Source: Tetradesmus obliquus
Lineage: Eukaryota; Chlorophyta; Chlorophyceae; Sphaeropleales; Scenedesmaceae
Direction of reading: 5' to 3'
Assembly: GCA_030272155.1 (NCBI GenBank)
Contig: CP126199.1
Span: forward strand, 558,001 to 622,000
Length of the DNA stretch: 64,000 nucleotides
In this document: positions 18,038 through 30,331 of the stretch, in pieces
How the letters are laid out: each line of letters opens with the position of its first letter
Numbering within the stretch: position 1 is the stretch's first letter
The notes under the pieces: model-generated
The model's input: the letters and a program-made list of their open reading frames with translations, nothing else
What the model was told of the DNA's origin: nothing
The model's database searches: none
Program-made: the position numbers and the translations under genes

Positions 18038-21000
18038 TCAGAAGGTCACTGTGAGCATCTTGCCGCCGCCCATCTCGTAGACCATGTCCACCGCCTCCGT
18101 GAGCGCCACCTGGCCGAAGCGCGTGATGTAGTTGGCGTTGAGCTTCAGCTCGCGCACCGCACACTCCGGGTTGGCCTTCAGCGCCTGCGCAACGCAGTAC
18201 AGTTGGCAAGGCACAATAAGCAGCCCAAGAGGAGTGCTGAAGCAAGCGCACCGCACAATCAGAGAATGGCCTTCAGCGCCTGCACAGCACGGCACAGTTG
18301 AGGCACGGGACAGGCGACAGCCGGAGCTGTGCGCTGGGGTTAGTGTGCATATGTGTGCAGGTAATTTTTGGTGTTGAGCTTCAGCTCACGCACAGCACAC
18401 TCCGGGTTGGCCTTCAGCGCCTGTGCAGCACAAGTACGGCGCGGCACAGGGGGCACAATGTTGCAATTGGCACGCAGGAGCTCGCAATGTGCACGTGTGC
18501 TAAGGCATCCCTGTACGCGTGAAGCCAAGACACAGATATGGTTGGAGTACACACACCAGCAACCCTGCGCCTGCACATCATTGGGTAACCAACACACAAC
18601 GCCTAGGGCTTGTTCATAGCTTCATCATGTTCAACGCGCGCAGCACACCTGTGCCAGCGCGCAGGAGCCGTCGTCCTTGATCTCATTGTATCCCATGTCT
18701 AGCTAGGACAGCTGTCCGTCAACACCAATACTTCTGTTTCATCTATAGTAGATAGTGTTGTTCATGCAAGCACACCTGTGCCAGCGCGCACGCGCCGTCG
18801 TCCTTGATCTCGTTGTATCCCATGTCCAGCTCGGACAGCATCTTACTCTCTGCGCTGCGCAGGCCGCGGCTGATAATGATGGCGCCATCATTGGTCAGGC
18901 CGTTGCCGCGCAGGTCCAGCTGCAGCATTGCAGACAAGCGCACATCAGTGGAAAAAGATTCACAGCAAAGGTTTGTCGGGTTGATGGTGAGGGCGCCATC
19001 GTTGGTCAGGCCATTGCCACGCAGGTCCAGCTGCAGCAATACAGACAAGCACACACATATGTGGAACAAAGATTTGCAACGAGCATTTGTTCGGCTGATG
19101 ATGATGGCGCCATCGTTGGTCAGCCCGTTGCCGCGCAGGTCCAGCTGCAGCATTGCAGACAAGCACACATAAGTGGAAAAAGGTTCACAGCAAAGATTTG
19201 TCTGGCTGATGACGATGGCGCCATTGTTGGTCAGGCCATTGCCACGCAGGTCCAGCTGCAGCAAGACAGACAAGCGCGCGTATGAGAAACAAAGATTTGC
19301 AACAAGAACTTGTCCGGCAGATGATGATGGCGCCGTCGTTGGGCAGGCCATTGCCACGCAGGTCCAGCTGCAGCAGCGGTGACACGCGCAGACATTGCAA
19401 AAACAAACTCACAAAACAGATGCAGGAGCCCGATCGGCAGCGACCCAGATGCAGGCAGAGCTGCAGCTCATCGCGAATGTGCACGATGGGCAACTGTGCT
19501 TTACCATGGGCAGCATGGCTTAGGCGCAGGCACGCCAGCCAGCCAGGGCTACGTGTACTCTACCAATGGGCTAGTAATCTTTCACTAATAACATTTCAAA
19601 CTCTTGCAAGTTGCCCCTCACCTGCACCAGGCTGTTGTTGAACATGAGCAGGTCCGCCAGGGCTCGCGCTCCCTCGCCGCCGCCCACCTTGCACCAGCCC
19701 AGCTTCAGCACCTCAAGCTTGGTGTCGTGCTTGAACGCGCCTGCACCAGCGGTAGCAGCAGCAGCACATTGAGGCGATGTTCATGCCTAGGCACCCACGC
19801 AACAGCAGCAGCAACAGCAGCAGCTTCAGCACTTCCAGCTTGGCGTCATGCTTGAACGCGCCTGGCGTGGTGACAGCAGCAGCAGTAGCAGCGGCGGCGG
19901 CAGCAGCAATTGGATGACTGGGTTGTGTCATGCGCATACAGCGGGTGCAAGCATGCTACTTGTGTGCTGACCACCACCAAAAAAGGTACTTTGAACTCGA
20001 GCATGGACAGCCTCACATGCCGCAGCAGCGTGCTCTGCATTATGGATGAGCACACCCACTGAGCCGGCCTCCATGAAAGCAGCAGACATGAGGTGGGCTG
20101 GTAGCTTGGCGCGCTTCCCATCTCCTCCTCAACATCCAGACATCAAAGTCAACACCAAACCCTCAACCCAGAAACACGAATCACCTGTGATAGTTGCTGC
20201 CCCCGCAGGCCCCAGTGGGTTGTAGCCCAGCTCCAGCAGCACAAGGCTGGCACAAACACACAGCGGGCATGCATAACAACACAAAACATAACACGTAACA
20301 GCCATCACCTGTGATTGTCGCCGCTCCTGCGGGCCCCAGCTTGTAACCGAGCTCCAGCAGCGCCAGGCTGGCACGAACATATAGCGGGCATGCACAAGCT
20401 CACAAAATTCAGCTTAACTGGTACTGAATTGATCATCAACATACTGTTTGTTACCTGTGATTGTCGCTGCTCCTGCGGGCCCCAGTGGGTTGTACCCAAG
20501 CTCCAGCAGCGCAAGGCTGGGGTGGCTCATCAGCGCGGCAGCCAGCGCGGTTGCACTCTCAGGGCCTGCATCGTTGCCGCCCAAGTCGAGGTTCTTGAGC
20601 GACCTGCACGTACATGAGGTTGCATACAACTGATGAACATGGGAACTCGGTCGGCGTGCTGCTTTGTATTTGACAGGCAGCTCTAGAACTGTATGCAGCA
20701 CATAAAGGAATGTGACGAGGACGGTGCCTTCCTGCAGCCAAAAAGCACTACGCATGGTACACCTCACGGCTTGCCGCACAGCGCAGCACTCACTTGCACT
20801 CTTTGAATGCTGGCGCCAGCTTGGCCATGCCTGCATCCCCGATCTCGTTCATGTACATGTTGAACTCGACAAGCTTCTCAGCCTTGCCATGCAGCAGCCG
20901 CGCCAGAGGCTCAGCAGCAGCGGGGCTCAGGCTGTTATTGCCAATGTCCAACAGCTTGAGGGGGGCCTCTCGGCTCTGCGGCAGCAGCAGCAGCAGCAGC

Positions 21001-21237
21001 AGCAGAAAAAGAAGAATTGGGGTCAGGTATGGTGGCTGGCGGCTGCGGGGCTGAGGCTGTTGTTGCCAATGTCCAGAGCTTGAGGGGCGCCTCACGGCTC
21101 TGCGGCAGCAGCAGCAGCAGCAGCAGCAGAAGCAGAGGAAAAGTAAGAAGCAGGGTTAGGCATGGTGGCTGGCTGCTGCGGGGTTCAGGCTGGTGTTGGC
21201 AATGTCCAGCAGCTTGAGGGGGGCCTCCCAACTCTGC

Positions 21238-21279
<42 letters not shown>

Positions 21280-21509
21280 GGAAAAAGAAGAAACAGGGTC
21301 AGGTAGGGTGCTGGCTGCTGCGGGGCTGAGGCTGTTATTGCCGATGTCCAGAGCTTGAGGGGCGCCTCACGGCTCTGCGGCAGCAGCAGCAGCAGCAGCA
21401 GAAGCAGAGGAAAAGTAAGAAGCAGGGTCAGGCATGGTGGCTGGCTGCTGCGGGGTTCAGGCTGGTGTTGGCAATGTCCAGCAGCTTGAGGGGGGCCTCC
21501 CAACTCTGC

Positions 21510-21551
<42 letters not shown>

Positions 21552-23223
21552 GGAAAAAGAAGAAACAGGGTCAGGTAGGGTGCTGGCTGCTGCGGGGCTG
21601 AGGCTGTTGTTGCCGATGTCCAGAGCTTGAGGGGCGCCTCACGGCTCTGCGGCAGCAGCCAGCAGCAAGGCAGCAGGAGGTCGCCTTCATCCTCCAGTGC
21701 ATGGCTGTGGCAGGTTTAACCAGCACTCTTATGCCCTAATAATGTGCCAGTGCTGCAGCGAAGCCCTCATCAGCAGCGCAGTGGCCAGTGCCTCCACGCC
21801 CTCATCCCCAAGCTCGTTGCCCTTGATGGCCAGCTCAGCCAGGCTCATCACAGCACCTTGGACCACACAGTGCGCCAAGCCATTATGGCTGAGCCAGAAG
21901 GTGAAGGAAACCACGCACTGATCAGGCATAACCCAGGGCAGGCAGCAGGCCCCACACCCAGCCTGCTTCCTGCTGTGTGGAAATCACAACACTAACCAAA
22001 CACAGCTGCAACACCGCCTCACCAGCAGTGCGGTTGCCAGTGCCTCCACGCCTTCATCCCCAAGCTCGTTGCCCTTGATGGCCAGCTCAGCCAGGCTCTT
22101 GTTCTGCACCAGGGCCTCAGCCAGGGCCTTGGCTCCCTCAACACCAATGTAGTTGTCACTGAGGGTCAAGCTGGACAGTGTGGTGTTGGCTGCAAGGGCC
22201 TCCGCAAGCGCTTTAGCACCAGCCACATCAATGGCGTTGCCGCTGCAAACATGTAAGTAAGAGGGGAAGAAAGAGAGGCAGCACAACAATCAGCTCGAAA
22301 TTATGCTGTGAAAAGTTGCAGGTGTGTGTGCTGGGTGTGCACCAAGGCCTCAGCCGAGGCCTTGGCTCCCTCCACTCCAATGTAGTTGTCACTGAGGGTG
22401 AGGCTGGGCAGTGTGGTGTTGGCTGCAAGGGCCTCTGCGAGCGCCTTGGCGCCTGCCACATCGATGGCATTGCCGCTGCAAACGTGTACGTAAGAGGGGA
22501 AGAGAGACAGGCAGCACAACAAACAGCTGAGATGTATGTTGTGAAATGTTTGCAGGTATGTGTGCCAGGTGTGCACCAGCGCCTCAGCCAGGGCCTTGGC
22601 GCCCTCCACGCCAATGTAGTTGTCACTCAGTGGCAGGCTGGACAGTGTGGTGTTGGCTGCCAGAGCCTCTGCCAGCGCCTTGGCGCCTGCCACATCGATG
22701 GCATTGCCGCTGCAAATAATATAAGTAGAACACAGCAGTGGAATGCAGCAAGACAAACAGCAGAGACAAGCGCTGTGAGGATGCTGGCAGGCGTGGTGTG
22801 AAGGAGGCTGGGCAGTGTGGTGTCGGCTGCCAGGGCCTCCGCAAGGGCCTTGGCGCCTGCCACATCGATGGCGTTGCCGCTGCAAACGATACACGTACAA
22901 TGCACCAGTGGAACGCAGCAGGACAAACAGCAGAGACAAGCGCTGTGAGGATGCTGGCAGGCGTGTTTCAGGGGAGGATGGGCAGCGTGATGTTGGCTGC
23001 AGGAGCTCTGCGAGCACCTGTGCGCCTGCCACATCGATGGCATTGCCGCAGCACGAAAGTGAGAGTGCTGCTGGTGCTGCTGCTATACATCACATGCCAC
23101 CACGTGTTCTGCCCTTATGCACCTAACCCTCACAATGCCCGCCCTACCCCACCACCCCCAGCACCCACCACCAGCTCCTGCAGCTGCATGCCATGCATCC
23201 TAGCCCTGCTGCAACCAACTGTG

Positions 23224-23254
<31 letters not shown>

Positions 23255-24728
23255 CCCCTGCTGCTGCTGCCGCAGCTGCACCAGAGCTACCACCAGCCAC
23301 CAGCTTGCAACCACAAGCAGCCAGGCCGCACCTGAGGTCCAGCTTCTGCAGCATAGTGTTGAACTTGAGCCCCTCCGCCAGCGCTGCTGCTGCTGCTGCC
23401 TGACGGCTGTGCAACCCTCAGCCACCAACATGCCTGATACAACCCCAACACCCACCTGAGGTCCAGCCTCTGCAGTGTTGTGTTAAGCTTCAGTCCCTCC
23501 GCCAGCGCTGCTGCTGCTGCTGCTGCTGCTTGACGGCCCCAGTGCACACGACAGCCACCTACCAATATAACCAATACTCCTACACACACCTGAGGTCCAA
23601 CTTCTGCAGTGTGGTGTTGAGCTTCAGTCCCTCAGCCAGTGCTGCTGCGCCAGCGTCCCCGATGCCGTTGGTGCCCAGGTCAAGGCTCAGCAGCAGCCCG
23701 TTGCCTGACAGCTTTTGAGCCAGCAGCGCAGCACCCTCATCACCTGCAGCGCAGTAGCAGCAGCAGGGGTGACAACACACACATCAAGGCTCAGCAGCAG
23801 CCCGTTGCCCCACAGCTTTTAAGCCAGCAGCGCAGCAAGCGTGTACCTGCTGCGCTTGAGACCTGCGCGTGTGGAGGTAAACTTGCAGGCAGCCGCCAGG
23901 ATTTGTGTACCATGCTGAGGCAGCAATGCAACACCTGCCACACAGCTTGATCCAAAACCCAACCGCCCCAAGCCCACCTAGGTTGTTGGTGTGCAGCTTC
24001 AGGTGCTGCAGCGCACAAGTAGGCAGCACCTCGCTGAGCTGCGCCACACCAAGCTTGCCCATGCCATTGTTGCTGAAGTCAGCCGCCAGACACACTGTAT
24101 TAAACGCCAGGGCCTCCACCACATACGCAGTGCCCTCATCCCCTAGGCTTTTAGCTGACAGGTCAGCAGTGGGGCTGTTCTGCAGAAGGCTGGACATGTC
24201 ATTGAGCCGGGATGCGGCCTCTCGCTGCAGCTTCTTTGCATTCAGGCCTTGTGCTACTGCCTCAAAGCCGCTGCTGGCTGCGTGGCGGGCCGCGCCGGAG
24301 ATGAATGTGCGGTAGGTCCACAGCACCACGCCTGCTGCGAGCGCTGCTGCTGCGAGGTAGTAGACAGGCAGCTGGCCTGCGGGTTTGGCTGCTGTCGCAG
24401 CTGCGGATGATTGCGAAGCTGTTGATATTATGGAGAGTTCTTGCAGGCATCTGCTGGCTGCGATGCTGCTGCTGCTGCTTAGGGCCTGCTGCTGCGGCTC
24501 TGGAACCGCTTCTGCTGCATGCTGCTGTTGATCAGCAGCTTTTTGCACGAGGCTGGAGTTCGCTGCTGCACCCCTTTTGCTGCTGGCATACAACCGTGCT
24601 GAACGCGCTTGCTTGCCCGGCCTGATGGGTCTGCTGCGGAAGGGGGTGATGCTTCTGCTGCTGTGCAGTAGCTGGGCAGCAGCACAGCTGTTTTTGCTGC
24701 ACACCGACGCTTGCGCGTAGCGCAGCAT
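18038..24728 (-). CDS. Membrane-anchored leucine-rich-repeat (RNI-type) protein with organelle-type leader
   Basis: Eight exons on the minus strand join in phase to 621 residues: 23978-24728, 23590-23743, 22023-22242, 20794-20975, 20455-20603, 19622-19740, 18776-18919, 18038-18184. The ATG at 24728 opens an Arg/Ser/Ala-rich leader (RSITPFRSRPIRPGKQARSA) like a plastid or mitochondrial transit peptide. A Ser/Gln linker and one hydrophobic span (about residues 120-142, PVYYLAAAALAAGVVLW) follow. The rest is ribonuclease-inhibitor-type LRRs with alternating consensus such as LTLSDNYIGVEGAKALAEAL and LDLRGNGLTNDGAIII, roughly one or two per exon. Such domains bind proteins; the partner is unknown. 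Every intron holds truncated copies of flanking exon ends, so other models would predict extra LRRs. Confidence 0.8.
18921..19375 (-). repeat. Four partial copies of the start of LRR exon 7
   Basis: Between exons 6 and 7 the acceptor plus the first part of exon 7 (LDLRGNGLTNDGAIII) recurs at about 18,975-19,035, 19,095-19,153, 19,213-19,265 and 19,320-19,375, spaced by 100-120 bp. Each copy has a GCTGCAG acceptor; none has the exon's second half (LSELDMGYNEIKDDG) or donor. A partial copy of exon 7's other end, with its donor, lies at about 18,645-18,710. Confidence 0.8.
20183..20375 (-). repeat. Two partial copies of the end of LRR exon 5 with donor sites
   Basis: Segments at about 20,183-20,250 and 20,307-20,375 repeat the last part of exon 5 (LELGYNPLGPAGAATITG) including the GT donor. 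They lie in the intron downstream of exon 5 in the sense of transcription. Confidence 0.8.
20976..21660 (-). repeat. Tandem copies of the LRR exon 4 start, each preceded by a CTG tract (sense strand)
   Basis: Upstream of exon 4 in transcription sense, five segments repeat the acceptor and first codons (REAPLKL...) preceded by 7-14 CAG units on the plus strand, i.e. CTG in the sense direction. Copies at about 21,040-21,130 and 21,340-21,400, and those at 21,200-21,280 and 21,480-21,560, are nearly identical pairs, pointing to a higher-order repeat of about 280 bp. Confidence 0.8.
22300..23055 (-). repeat. Four partial copies of the start of LRR exon 3
   Basis: Segments at about 22,340-22,481, 22,572-22,713, 22,800-22,882 and 22,975-23,048 repeat the acceptor (TTTGCAG or similar) and the first 90-140 bases of exon 3 (GNAIDVAGAKALAEALAANT). 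The two nearer copies extend to DNYIGVEGAKA; the two farther ones are shorter. Their intergenic parts are also related. Confidence 0.8.
23331..23535 (-). repeat. Two partial copies of the end of LRR exon 2 with donor sites
   Basis: At about 23,331-23,405 and 23,456-23,535 the sequence repeats the last part of exon 2 (ALAEGLKLNTTLQKLDLR) plus donor. Both start inside a short CAG run (sense strand) and do not phase into the model as well as the full exon 23,590-23,743. Confidence 0.75.
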
Positions 24729-25398
24729 GACTACCTCTCTGTTTGAGCCGACCCAGGTGGAACAACTGCGTCCGACGTGAGTCTGCTGCAAGATCGTTCA
24801 ATGTATTGCTTTTGAAAGCGTGCACCTTTCGTTGTGTCTTCAGAGCTATCTTCCTCTTGGATCTGGTTTCAAATGGCTTTCTCGCCATCATCGACTGCCC
24901 TCCGACATCGTTTGCGCAGCGATCAGACAGCAGTGTGTTGCTGTCGTGGTAGTGACACGTTGACACTTCTGATGTTTGTGCACACCGGCTCAAGCTCGCC
25001 GCACACACTTCTGTATAGTGGTATACAGCCTTTTTAAACGTTTAAACATTGGTTGCATGTGTTGCATGTGCCCTGGAGTATCTGAATGCCACTCCAGCTG
25101 CAACAGTCAACAGTGACTGCAGCAAGATCTCAAACACATCTTCCCAGCCTGACTGGTTTCAATGTTTTTGGCTTGGTATGTGAAACAAACCACAGGTGCA
25201 TGCACACCCTGACGTGCTATGTGTCTGTCATGGCAGGACTTTGAGCAGCGCTACAGCCACAGCAACTCATGCCATGATGGTCCACCTCTAGTGACAGGCC
25301 CATGCAGGGGGGGCAATCCTCTCCTGCTGTAAACAAAGTACGTGTTACCCCCTAACAGCAACGCCCAGGCACTTTCGTAATAGCAACGTAGTCTGCCT
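24729..25398. other. Interval between two minus-strand genes
   Basis: Holds the 5' flank of the LRR gene and the 3' flank of the EGY1-like gene. No other gene or repeat is visible. TTTTTAAACGTTTAAAC at about 25,030 is a short AT-rich inverted repeat. Confidence 0.5.
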
Positions 25399-28300
25399 TT
25401 AGAAGGGCGAAGGGTTGGGCAGCTGCTGCAGCGCCAGCAGGTACTCCACAGGGTAGGGCAGCAGCACCAGCAGCGGCAGCGCATACAGCGCACGCGCGAT
25501 GTTCCTGTTGGGGTTGCTTACGGCTGGCTCAGACAGCTCCTCCTGCAAGCAGGGCGGGGCACAGCAGATGCACCATCAGCAACTACCAGCAGCGGTGAAT
25601 TTGAACGTAACTGAACACACCAGGCTGCTACTACCTTGGCTCGCTGGCACAGCTGCTCTGATACACTTGATGTCAGTGGGTGCTGATGCACCGTCATCAT
25701 GTTAGCCATCAAGCCATAGCATCAACAACAACAACCATAAGGGTGCTGATGCACTTTTGACCTCAACCGGCTGCCACTCCGTTGACATCAGCCCCTCTAG
25801 CTGTGTCCATACTGCTGCTGCTGCTGTACCCGGCTGCTGCACACCTGGCATGGCCGGATGGGCCCCAATGGTTGTAGACCTACACTGCTGCAGAGCTGCT
25901 GCTCTGCTCTGCTGCTGCTGCTGCTGCTGCTGCCGCTGCCGACAGCATCTGCTCACCTGGCAAGGCAGGATGGGTCCGCGCTGCAGCGCCAGCACCAGCA
26001 CCACCCAGTAGAAGGCCAGCGGGTTGCTGAAGGAGAAGATGGCCAGACCAATCACAGTCAGCACGCCCACGGCCTGCGCAGCCCTGCAAGCGTTGAATGA
26101 CCAGAGGGCTTAGAAAGTTAACCAGTGGGGTTGACCAGTTGAAGGAGAAGATGGGCAGCCCGATCACAGTCAGCACGCCCACAGCGCAGCCCTGCAAATC
26201 ATCAAATTTTGTTGAGTTATGTGACCAGTAAGAACAGCGAACTGAGTGTGGTGGCTGAGGAGATGGCCAGCCCAATCACAGTCAGCACGCCCGCCGCCTG
26301 CGCAGCCCTATGATGTTTGGAACGCGTCACACATATCACCATTGTGAGCGGAGAGCGGGCTGTGGCACATGCTTCGGCACTTCACAGCAGGTGGTTGCTG
26401 CAAGTGTTCAGCTCTGATAGTGCACAGCCACGCCATGGATGATCTTCACACCGTGTGCCCAAGGCCAGCACTGTGTGCTGCCATGCCTCACTGCCAATCA
26501 CCCCAGCACACGGCAGGCAGCAGACAAGACACAACCCCCCGCGATAACGTAGCACCACAGCTATGCAACAGCATGCTGGCTGGCGCTCATATATCAAAAG
26601 GTGGGTAAGTTGTGAGCCGACAGTGCTGCGCAGGGCTGCTCCCCCACCTGCGCAAAGCAGGCCAGTGCGATCGGCCGCACATGACAATCACCCGCCAGCA
26701 GATGTCACGCAGCAGAACCACGCAATAAAGCAGCATCACAATCGCGCAATAGCCGTACCTGCGCCCGAAGCAGGCCAGTGCGATGCGGCCGCACATGCCA
26801 ATCACCTCCCAGCAGATGGAAGGCATCAGAAAAACGCGGCACAGCAACCTGCTGAGCATCACAACCACGCAATAGCATGTTGATGATCATGATGGGAGCT
26901 GCTCCCTCACCTGCGCCCAAAGCAGGCCAGTGCGATGCGGCCGCCGTCCAGCTCCCCCGTGGGCAGCAGGTTGAGCGCGTTGACCACCAGCCCCGCCCAG
27001 CCAGCCACAAACAGGCTGCTCACTTGCACCTGCGCGCGCGCAAACAGACACGCAAACAAACAGCCAGGGCAGCCAATCAATTTGAAGTGCTTGAGTGGTG
27101 ATAGCCTACTATGCCAGCACTGCCTAGCCAGCCACAAACAGGCTGCGCACTTGCACCTGCGGGCGCGGCAGGCAAACACAATAGTAAACACAGTAACAGT
27201 GCAGACAGGTGAGCGCTTGACAGACTTGTGCAGGAGGCAGACTCTGTCATTTAGGAACATTGTTGTGTGCCACACGGGAGCTGCTTGCATGGTCTCAACA
27301 ACACTGCACATTGTTTGGCATGAATGTCTTCCATTCTCACCTCTGGATTGGCAAGTGCCTCCCCCAGTGCAGCTTGCCCTAGCAGCGCCACCAAAAACGA
27401 GTCTGCCAGGCCAGGCGAGTCGATACTGACATCGCCCAGCCCCACACTGCTCAGCGCCAGCCCCAACAGCGCCGCCAACGAAAACTGACATCAATGAGTT
27501 GACCAACCACATTCCACATTGTATAGCATGTAGATCTCAGTCTTCCGTTCTCACCTCTGGATTGGCCAGTGCCTCCCCCAGTGCAGCCTGCCCCAGCAGC
27601 GCCACCAAAAACGAGTCTGCCAGGCCAGGCGAGTCGATACTGACATCGCCCAGCCCCACACTGCTCAGCGCCAGACCCAGCAGCAGCAGCGCCCCGCTGG
27701 CAGCACTGCCCCACAGGGGCCCCGCCACTGCCACATCCAGCAGGGTTTCGCGGTTTGGCACAAAGCCCTTGAAGCGCGTGATGCCGCCAAAAGACCCCAG
27801 AAAGCCAAAGCCGGCTGGGATGATGAGGGGCAGGTACAGCTGCACCCCCGCCTTGTTTGCAGCAACCCTGGACGAGGCAGCAGGGGTAACGGCAGGCGGG
27901 CGGCAGGATCATGTATCAGTGGTAGTACAACTGCCGCGTTCAGCGGATTTTTGCGGTTTGGCACAAAGCCCTTGAAGCGCGTGATGCCGCCAAAGGACCC
28001 AAGGAAGCCAAAGCCGGCTGGGATGATCAGCGGCAGGTACAGCTGCACCCCGGCCTTGTTTGCGGCAACCCTGTGTGGCAGCAGCAGGGAAACAGGCAAA
28101 CTGAGAGTGGCATGGTGCGTCAACTGGATCCGTCAGCGTCCAGTGCGGAGCCCAGGCAGCTGAAGCCGGCAGGGATGATGAGGGGCAGGTGCAGCCGGCA
28201 GGGATGATGAGGGGCAGGTGCAGCTGCACCCCGGCCTTGTAAGCAGCAGCCCTGTGGCAACAGGAGCGTGGCCACCCGCAAAGAAACGTTTCTTCTGTTA

Positions 28301-28748
28301 ACAAGGAGGAGGCAGGAGTGCACTTTTAGCGCAGGCAGCTGAAGTCGGCAGGGATGATGAGCGGCAGGTACAGCTGCACCCCAGCCTTGTTTGCAGCAAC
28401 CCTGGCTGCAGGGGAGAGGTGACAGGGGCAGGATGAGGAGAGGTGGCGGTGCTTGTTGATGCATTGAAGTATGTTGCAAGGTGTCAGCTAGCCGGTGGCT
28501 GTGCGCGCTTGCGTCGCTGCAGCCCCCGCAGCCGCTGCCCTCCCAGCAGCAGCAAGGCAAGCAACACACACGCTGCTGCTGGCAAACCTGCAGCCTGTCC
28601 TTAATGCGGCACTTGTCAAGTATGGCTGCCTATTGTTCTACACAGCCGTATGCAAAAACTCTGTCAACAGCTCACTTGTGGCCTGCCTCATGTGCCAGCA
28701 GCGTCAGCCAGAAGGCACCAGCCAGGGGCAGCGCTTCAATAATATCCT

Positions 28749-28810
<62 letters not shown>

Positions 28811-29862
28811 TGCAGCAGCAGCAGCAGTAGCAGTTGCAGGAGCGTTGTTGAGTTGTGTAAATTGATGGGCCGCGCTGAAATCACAGCCAACATATGTGCA
28901 GAGAGTAGCTGGAAGTTGATGCCGCGCCGCGAACACAGGGATGCATAGCCCAACACCACTAAGACGGAGTGATAGGGTGGCTGCCATGGTGATAGGGTGG
29001 CTGCCATAAGGCCCACCTGCTGTGACACGGGCGTGTAGACGGTGTTGGTCAGCCACTGGAACATCTGTCTTCCCAGTAACCATACAATGCTTTCATGAAA
29101 GACTCATTATCAGGCCCACCTGCTGTGACACGGGCGTGTAGAAGGGGTTGGTCAGCCACTGGAACAGCGGGATGCCTGCTGCCTGCAGGCTGCTGACCAC
29201 ACTGAAGGCGCCAAAGGCCACAGCCAGCCACACCTCAGTCACCGGGCTCAGCACGCCCTCACGCGCTGATGAGGGCAGCAGCACCGCTGTGGGCTTCTCC
29301 TCCTTGTCCTGCAGCAGGAAGATCTGCCACTGGTCGCCCATGACCTCCTGCGAGCATCAGATCAGGCATGCAAGCATGTATGTGCAGGCGTGAGCAAGGC
29401 AGTAATGATCACACTGTCCATCGGCAACATCTCTTGGTTTGTGGTGCTGCGCCTTTGCACTTCTAGCATTATCAGCTAGCAGTGCTGCCTAGTGTTTGCG
29501 CCGCACCTGCAGCCGCTGCTTGAGCTTGGCGTAGGCCTCACGCGGGTCCTTGCTGCGCACGTTGCCCTTGAACACCACGCCATCCTGCAGCCGTTGTCAA
29601 GCAAGAAGGTGTTAGTATGAGCAGGGTGGCCAAGGGTTGCCCTTGACCACCACGCCATCTTGCAGCCGTTGATAACAGCAGCAAGGCAGGACAGCCAGCA
29701 GCAACCCACCCAAGCTGGCGCAGCGCCGTAGCTGCTGCTGCGCCTGCCCGCTGCTGCCACGCATCCGATGTGACAATGTCGTGCTACGCAGCGCAGTCCC
29801 ACACGGTCACCACAGCTGATCTCTGCTGCTGCTGCTGGCGTTACTGCTGCTGCTGCTGCCGG

Positions 29863-29909
<47 letters not shown>

Positions 29910-30287
29910 CTGTTGCTGCTGCTGCTGCTGGGCCGCACCTGCTCGTAGTTCTCCACGCTGGTGACCCACATTGTATCAAAGCCAAACACGCTGGACCGCA
30001 GCTTCTCAATCACCTCCTTGGACACCTGCGCAAGTGCATAGTGCACAGTGGTGGCAGCAGTGGCAGCAGCAGCAGTACAGTGACAGCAGTGGCAGCTGCA
30101 CCGGCACATGGGTTTGAAATGAAACCCAAACACACCTCCTTGGACACCTGCGCAGCAGCACAATGACAGCAGTGGCAGCAGCAGCAGCAGCAGCAGCAAA
30201 TGGGATTGAAATAAAACTCACACACGCTGGAGCACAGCTTCTCAATCATCTCCTTGGACACCTGCGGGAATGCAAGGGGCACATTGG

Positions 30288-30331
<44 letters not shown>

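Noticed and set aside
27342-27480. Additional EGY1 exon
   Set aside because: It is open and well conserved but repeats the end of exon 27555-27867, and insertion would duplicate a segment that occurs once in the family.
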